From contig QGUY01000141.1 in assembly GCA_003242315.1 (NCBI GenBank), forward strand, positions 1-9,925: a stretch of 9,925 nt of DNA, in the 5' to 3' direction. Positions 7,338-9,925 of the stretch are shown one piece after another; positions within the stretch are counted from its first letter, which is position 1; each line of letters begins with the position of its first letter. Below the pieces are notes generated by a model. That model was not told the origin of the DNA. It made no database searches and saw nothing but the letters and a program-made list of their open reading frames with translations. The translations under genes and the position numbers were made by a program. This DNA comes from Bacteroidota bacterium (GTDB lineage: Bacteria > Bacteroidota > Bacteroidia > Cytophagales > Cyclobacteriaceae).

Positions 7338-7351
7338 AGAGCCATCTGTTG

Positions 7352-8002
7352 TCATTTTACGAGCCCTTTTGTAAACGCAAACTTCACCAGTCCGGCGGTA
7401 TTCTTAACAGCCATCTTATCCATGATTGCCGCGCGTTGATTTTGCACGGTACTCTCACTGAGATCAAGGCGACCCGCGATCTCCTTCATTGTGTATTCTT
7501 CACAGATGAGCCGAATGATATCGAGTTCACGTTTTGTGAATTGAGGGGCATCACGCCGAACGCGGTTTACCTGTATCGTAAAGTTGCGCAAAGCGCGCAT
7601 AACAAGTTCGTTGTGATAGAAGTCTTTGTCGACAACCGCATAGATCGCCTTCTCCACTTCTTCCGGGGGCGCACCCTTTGAAAGATACGCGTGGGCGCCC
7701 AGGCTGATGAGTTGCTGGATATATTCTTCGGCGTCTTCCATGGTGAGCATCACCACCTTGACTTCGGGCCTGTTCTTTTCTATCCACTCACAAACTTCCT
7801 CTCCACCCATCACGGGCATGTGCAGATCGACAAGTGCGACGTCGGGTGGCGATTCCTGGATCATTCGGATAAGTTCTTTGCCGTTCGATGCCTCACGTAT
7901 TTCCCCGATGCGCCTGAAAGATTGAATCAGGCGAATGAGTCCCTTGCGGAAGAGCATGTGATCATCCGCCAGGTAAACCCGGATTTTCGAAGAACGCTTC
8001 AT
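7352..8002 (-). CDS. NarL/LuxR-type two-component response regulator
   Basis: A 216-residue response regulator. The receiver domain (about 6-125) has the acidic pair D13-D14, the phospho-acceptor D59 in VALVDLHMP, the switch threonine T87 in VMLTM and the lysine K109 in YLSKG, so it should be phosphorylated normally. A LuxR-type helix-turn-helix (about 153-215) follows: FTKRELDIIRLICEEYTMKE, then IAGRLDLSESTVQNQRAAIM, the usual DNA-binding pair of helices. It probably works as a transcription factor that dimerises on phosphorylation. Start ATG at 8002-8000 comes 20 nt after the histidine kinase stop, and its own stop is 14 nt before the broken MaoC gene. The partner kinase directly upstream is of the matching HisKA_3 class. 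Targets are unknown. Confidence 0.95.
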   Translation of the reverse strand: MKRSSKIRVYLADDHMLFRKGLIRLIQSFRRIGEIREASNGKELIRMIQESPPDVALVDLHMPVMGGEEVCEWIEKNRPEVKVVMLTMEDAEEYIQQLISLGAHAYLSKGAPPEEVEKAIYAVVDKDFYHNELVMRALRNFTIQVNRVRRDAPQFTKRELDIIRLICEEYTMKEIAGRLDLSESTVQNQRAAIMDKMAVKNTAGLVKFAFTKGLVK

Positions 8003-8022
8003 GTGACGTCAGTTCGGCAGAC

Positions 8023-8805
8023 TTATTGCACCTCGTCGCTGCTCATTGATACCTCCAGTGGCAGACGCAATCGCGCCATGTTGCCTTCCGGAAGTCCTTC
8101 ATTGGTGAACTCCGCACCGATCATTTCAGCGCGGCTCAGGATGTTGTTGAGGCCAAGTCCGGCCGATTGATACTTTTCTGAAAAACGGTAATTGTAGCCA
8201 TCATCCTTAATCTCTACCGTCAGGCCATCATCCTGCCAGTTCAATATCACGTGAATGCGCCACGGTGACGCGTAGCGCAGAGAGTTATTGATCACCTCCT
8301 GGATAATGCGGAAAATGTGCAACTGCTTGTCCTTCCCCAGGGTAAATGGGTTGCCATTCTCGGTGAACTCAACCCGCGCTACACACGAGGAATTGATGCG
8401 TTTCACCATCTGCGTTACGGCACGGCTGAGCCCGAAATTTTCGAGGAACGACGGCGATGTAATGCGCGATACACTCTTAACGTATTCGATTGCACTGTCC
8501 AGCGCATACTTCAGCTCTTTGAGCGCATCGTTGGATTCAAATATGAAGAGACCCTGTTTTTCAATCAGACCGAGATTCATCTTCATGGTCAGCAACAACG
8601 ATCCCAGTTCATCGTGCATATCCTGACCGATGTCACGCCTTTCTTTCTCCTGTGCTTCAATACCGATGGTGATGTTCTCGTTGCGCAGGCGTTGGTTTTC
8701 CTGCTCGAGTTCGCGTATATGATTCATCACTTTACGCCGGGAATGGAACGCCCAGGCAGCCAGACCGACGGCGCAAAGGCTCAATATCCCAGTAATCCAA
8801 ATCAT
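8023..8805 (-). CDS. NarL-family sensor histidine kinase (HisKA_3/HATPase_c)
   Basis: A 260-residue kinase. One membrane helix (about 2-20) anchors it, with almost no periplasmic part, then a basic stretch and a coiled coil (about 28-48, RELEQENQRLRNEN). The HisKA_3 dimerisation helix carries phospho-accepting H64 in GQDMHDELGS, and the ATPase domain has the N-box EVINNSLRYA (170-179), the D-box DDGYNY (201-206) and a GLGLNNILSRA loop (216-226). No sensor domain is present, so the signal must come through the membrane anchor, the coiled coil or a partner protein. It is the first gene of a minus-strand set with the response regulator. A -7 box candidate lies about 37 bases upstream; no Shine-Dalgarno is seen before the ATG at 8805-8803. 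Many Bacteroidota kinases of this type are short and orphan-like, but this one has an adjacent cognate regulator. Confidence 0.95.
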   Translation of the reverse strand: MIWITGILSLCAVGLAAWAFHSRRKVMNHIRELEQENQRLRNENITIGIEAQEKERRDIGQDMHDELGSLLLTMKMNLGLIEKQGLFIFESNDALKELKYALDSAIEYVKSVSRITSPSFLENFGLSRAVTQMVKRINSSCVARVEFTENGNPFTLGKDKQLHIFRIIQEVINNSLRYASPWRIHVILNWQDDGLTVEIKDDGYNYRFSEKYQSAGLGLNNILSRAEMIGAEFTNEGLPEGNMARLRLPLEVSMSSDEVQ

Positions 8806-8841
8806 ATCAAGAAGGTCTCAGGGTTAGCAGGGACTGCTCGT

Positions 8842-8849
8842 CAAAATTA
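8842..8849 (-). promoter_or_regulatory. Candidate -7 promoter element for the kinase-regulator operon
   Basis: On the minus strand this reads TAATTTTG, a full match to the TAnnTTTG -7 element of Bacteroidota sigma-70 promoters, and lies 36 bases before the kinase start codon. The upstream AT-rich stretch has TTTT about 17-20 bases before it, but no clean TTTG -33 box, so the assignment rests on the -7 box alone. Confidence 0.4.
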
Positions 8850-8880
8850 CTTAATAAATAAACTTAAAATAGCCACCCGA

Positions 8881-9018
8881 TTAATACTTTTGACCTGAAA
8901 AAAATGATTTTTTCATGGTCAGAAAAATCTCCCGGGATTCATCGTGGTTGAACACACAGTACATACACACGGCACTGTGTCCGCACAAATCCATATTTTT
9001 TTCACTAATCTTGTTCAT
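8881..9018 (-). CDS. Possible 45-residue Cys/His-rich small protein
   Basis: A short frame starting at ATG 9018-9016 and ending at TAA 8883-8881. It is not recognised as any family. The start is supported by a GGAG ribosome site 8 nt upstream, stronger than at the other genes here. The peptide begins MNKISEKNMDLCGHSAVCMY and goes on to CVFNHDESREIF; within it, C12, H14, C18, C21 and H25 form a compact C-x-H-x3-C-x2-C-x3-H cluster that could bind a metal. The C-terminus (LTMKKSFFSGQKY) is basic and is encoded by the hairpin at 8891-8921. No signal peptide or membrane helix is seen. It diverges from the flippase, with 46 bases between start codons, and lies upstream of the kinase on the same strand. 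The region is AT-rich and the frame is short, so chance remains a real alternative. Confidence 0.4.
   Translation of the reverse strand: MNKISEKNMDLCGHSAVCMYCVFNHDESREIFLTMKKSFFSGQKY
8891..8921. repeat. Strong inverted repeat (hairpin)
   Basis: TGACC, TGAAAAAA, a four-base loop ATGA, TTTTTTCA, a single bulged T and then GGTCA: a 13-bp stem with one bulge. Either strand would form the stem, and it has A/T runs in the arms. It might act as a terminator-like or RNA-processing structure between the small ORF and the kinase, but there is no U-tract after the stem in either direction, and the small ORF reads through it. Confidence 0.55.
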
Positions 9019-9026
9019 ATCACCCA

Positions 9027-9030
9027 CTCC
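9027..9030 (-). promoter_or_regulatory. Shine-Dalgarno site of the small Cys/His ORF
   Basis: GGAG on the minus strand (within GGGGAG), 8 nt before ATG at 9018-9016. Most other starts in this window have no such site, so it decides the start chosen for the 45-residue frame over the upstream ATG at 9096-9094. Confidence 0.4.
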
Positions 9031-9064
9031 CCAGTAAATCCCATTTTCTGCAGTAACATAACCC

Positions 9065-9925
9065 ATGGGACAAGCAATCAGGCAAAGTATTTTCACCTCG
9101 GTCGTTTCCTACGCCGGGGTTGTCATCGGTTATGTGAACTTGCTTTACCTCTATCCCCGGTTCCTTGAACCGGAACAGATCGGGCTGCTTCGCACCATCG
9201 TGGACGCGGCGCTGCTTCTGGCACCTTTCGCCCAGGGCGGCCTGGCCCAGACGATCCTGCGATTCCTCCCGCATTTCACAACATACCAGGACAAGGGCCA
9301 TGGATTCGTCAACCTCATTCTGCTTCTCTCCCTGTGTGGATATGGCATCTTTCTCCTGCTCATCCTCGCCTTCCGCGAACCGCTGATGAGCTTTTATTCC
9401 GACAACGCGGCAACCATCGCCAATTACACCACGTTGATCCTGGTCCTGACGTTCATCGTCATGGTAATGACGCTGCTGGAATACTACTCCCGCGCGCTGA
9501 TGAAGCTTGTGTTCCCCAGCCTCGTTCGTGAAGTATGCCTTCGCCTGCTGCAAGCCCTGCTCGTCACGTTGTATTTCCTCGGCACGATCAACTTTGAACA
9601 GGTGCTAACCGGCACCGTCGTCATCTACCTGGTGGCACTTGCTTCACTGATTATCTACCTTGCCGCCGGGGGCCATCTCGGCTCCGGCCTCACGTTTCGC
9701 TCGCTGACGGCGCCACGGAAAAGAGAAATCTTTTCTTACAGCGCTTTAAGTCTAGTCACAAGCGGATCCATGATACTCATAGGAAAACTCGACAGCCAGA
9801 TGGTGGCGGCGCTCGCAGGGTATGCCGCCAACGCGATATACACAACGGCGTTCTACATGGCCACCGTCATTGAGATTCCCAAGCGGGCGATATCCCAAAC
9901 ATCGGCCACGCTCATAGCGCGCGCA
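9065..9925 (+). CDS. Wzx/MATE-like polysaccharide flippase, N-terminal part (runs off right edge)
   Basis: The frame is open from ATG at 9065 to the window end: 287 codons with no stop. The protein is strongly hydrophobic, with about seven membrane segments visible (roughly residues 8-30, 46-62, 80-103, 118-138, 155-173, 178-201 and 220-240) separated by short polar loops. It begins MGQAIRQSIFTSVVSYAGVV, with the loop YLYPRFLEPEQIGLLR, the usual start of Wzx/MOP-superfamily O-antigen and capsule flippases, which move lipid-linked repeat units across the inner membrane. About half to two thirds of a normal flippase (430-500 residues) is present. No Shine-Dalgarno is seen. The gene starts a new plus-strand unit divergent from the small ORF. 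It fits the sugar-assembly genes in the window, though the kinase-regulator set lies between. Codon use changes near 9720: Ile is ATA in 5 of 7 codons after that point and in none of about 16 before it. Confidence 0.85.
   Translation, partial: MGQAIRQSIFTSVVSYAGVVIGYVNLLYLYPRFLEPEQIGLLRTIVDAALLLAPFAQGGLAQTILRFLPHFTTYQDKGHGFVNLILLLSLCGYGIFLLLILAFREPLMSFYSDNAATIANYTTLILVLTFIVMVMTLLEYYSRALMKLVFPSLVREVCLRLLQALLVTLYFLGTINFEQVLTGTVVIYLVALASLIIYLAAGGHLGSGLTFRSLTAPRKREIFSYSALSLVTSGSMILIGKLDSQMVAALAGYAANAIYTTAFYMATVIEIPKRAISQTSATLIARA

Noticed and set aside
6941..7345. A single uninterrupted 134-residue MaoC frame starting at ATG 7345
   Set aside because: Its first 25 or so and last 30 residues do not fit the family, while overlapping frames supply fitting ends. 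The middle is right, the ends are out-of-frame readings.
8954..8980. Inverted repeat ACACAGT ... ACTGTGT with a 13-base loop
   Set aside because: Only 7 bp with a long loop, lying inside the small Cys/His frame; not distinguishable from chance.
9006..9013. TAATCTTG as a -7 box for the flippase
   Set aside because: One mismatch to TAnnTTTG and no TTTG at the proper distance upstream; too weak to list.
9020..9553. Long minus-strand frame of 177 residues opposite the flippase
   Set aside because: It is rich in Q, E, R and G with no domain pattern and lies fully antisense to a clear membrane protein. It is a by-product of the GC-rich codon use there.

Overview
The window most likely comes from a Bacteroidota genome, probably a Cytophagales-type member. 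This is inferred from a relic of the gliding-motility/type IX secretion C-terminal domain (CHU_C type), starts that mostly lack a Shine-Dalgarno sequence, a TAnnTTTG-type -7 box, roughly half G+C, and the general look of the deacetylase, RuvC and two-component proteins. No genus can be fixed from the sequence alone. It reads as chromosomal envelope-polysaccharide territory. I see no tRNA, rRNA, IS element or CRISPR array.

Left block (1-3178, minus strand): a tight gene set transcribed right to left. It runs from a membrane GT2 glycosyltransferase to a GAF-like/SpoIIE serine phosphatase, then a NodB-type polysaccharide deacetylase, then a MurG-like GT-B glycosyltransferase that runs off the left edge. 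The joins are a 27-nt gap, an ATGA overlap and a GTGA overlap, which points to one transcript and translational coupling. ruvC (3227-3787, plus) diverges from it.

Middle block (3789-6918): an 81-codon relic of a secreted FG-GAP/CHU_C protein lies tail-to-tail with ruvC. Then come three plus-strand genes with overlapping ends: a GT4 glycosyltransferase, a class I SAM methyltransferase and an FkbM-family methyltransferase. They look like a cassette that builds and methylates a glycan.

Right block (6915-9925): a minus-strand set made of a NarL/LuxR-type two-component system (histidine kinase, then response regulator) followed by a MaoC-like hot-dog hydratase. The MaoC reading frame is broken twice, by apparent 2-nt and 1-nt deletions; the three pieces together rebuild a complete family-length protein. 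The AT-rich gap 8806-9064 holds a candidate promoter, a possible 45-residue Cys/His-rich small protein with a good Shine-Dalgarno, and a strong hairpin. A Wzx/MATE-like flippase starts at 9065 and leaves the window; its codon use changes sharply near 9720.

No clearly new multi-gene system is evident. The observations most worth checking are the doubly frameshifted MaoC gene, the T9SS-substrate relic, the small Cys/His ORF, the phosphatase placed inside a polysaccharide operon, and the codon-use break in the flippase.
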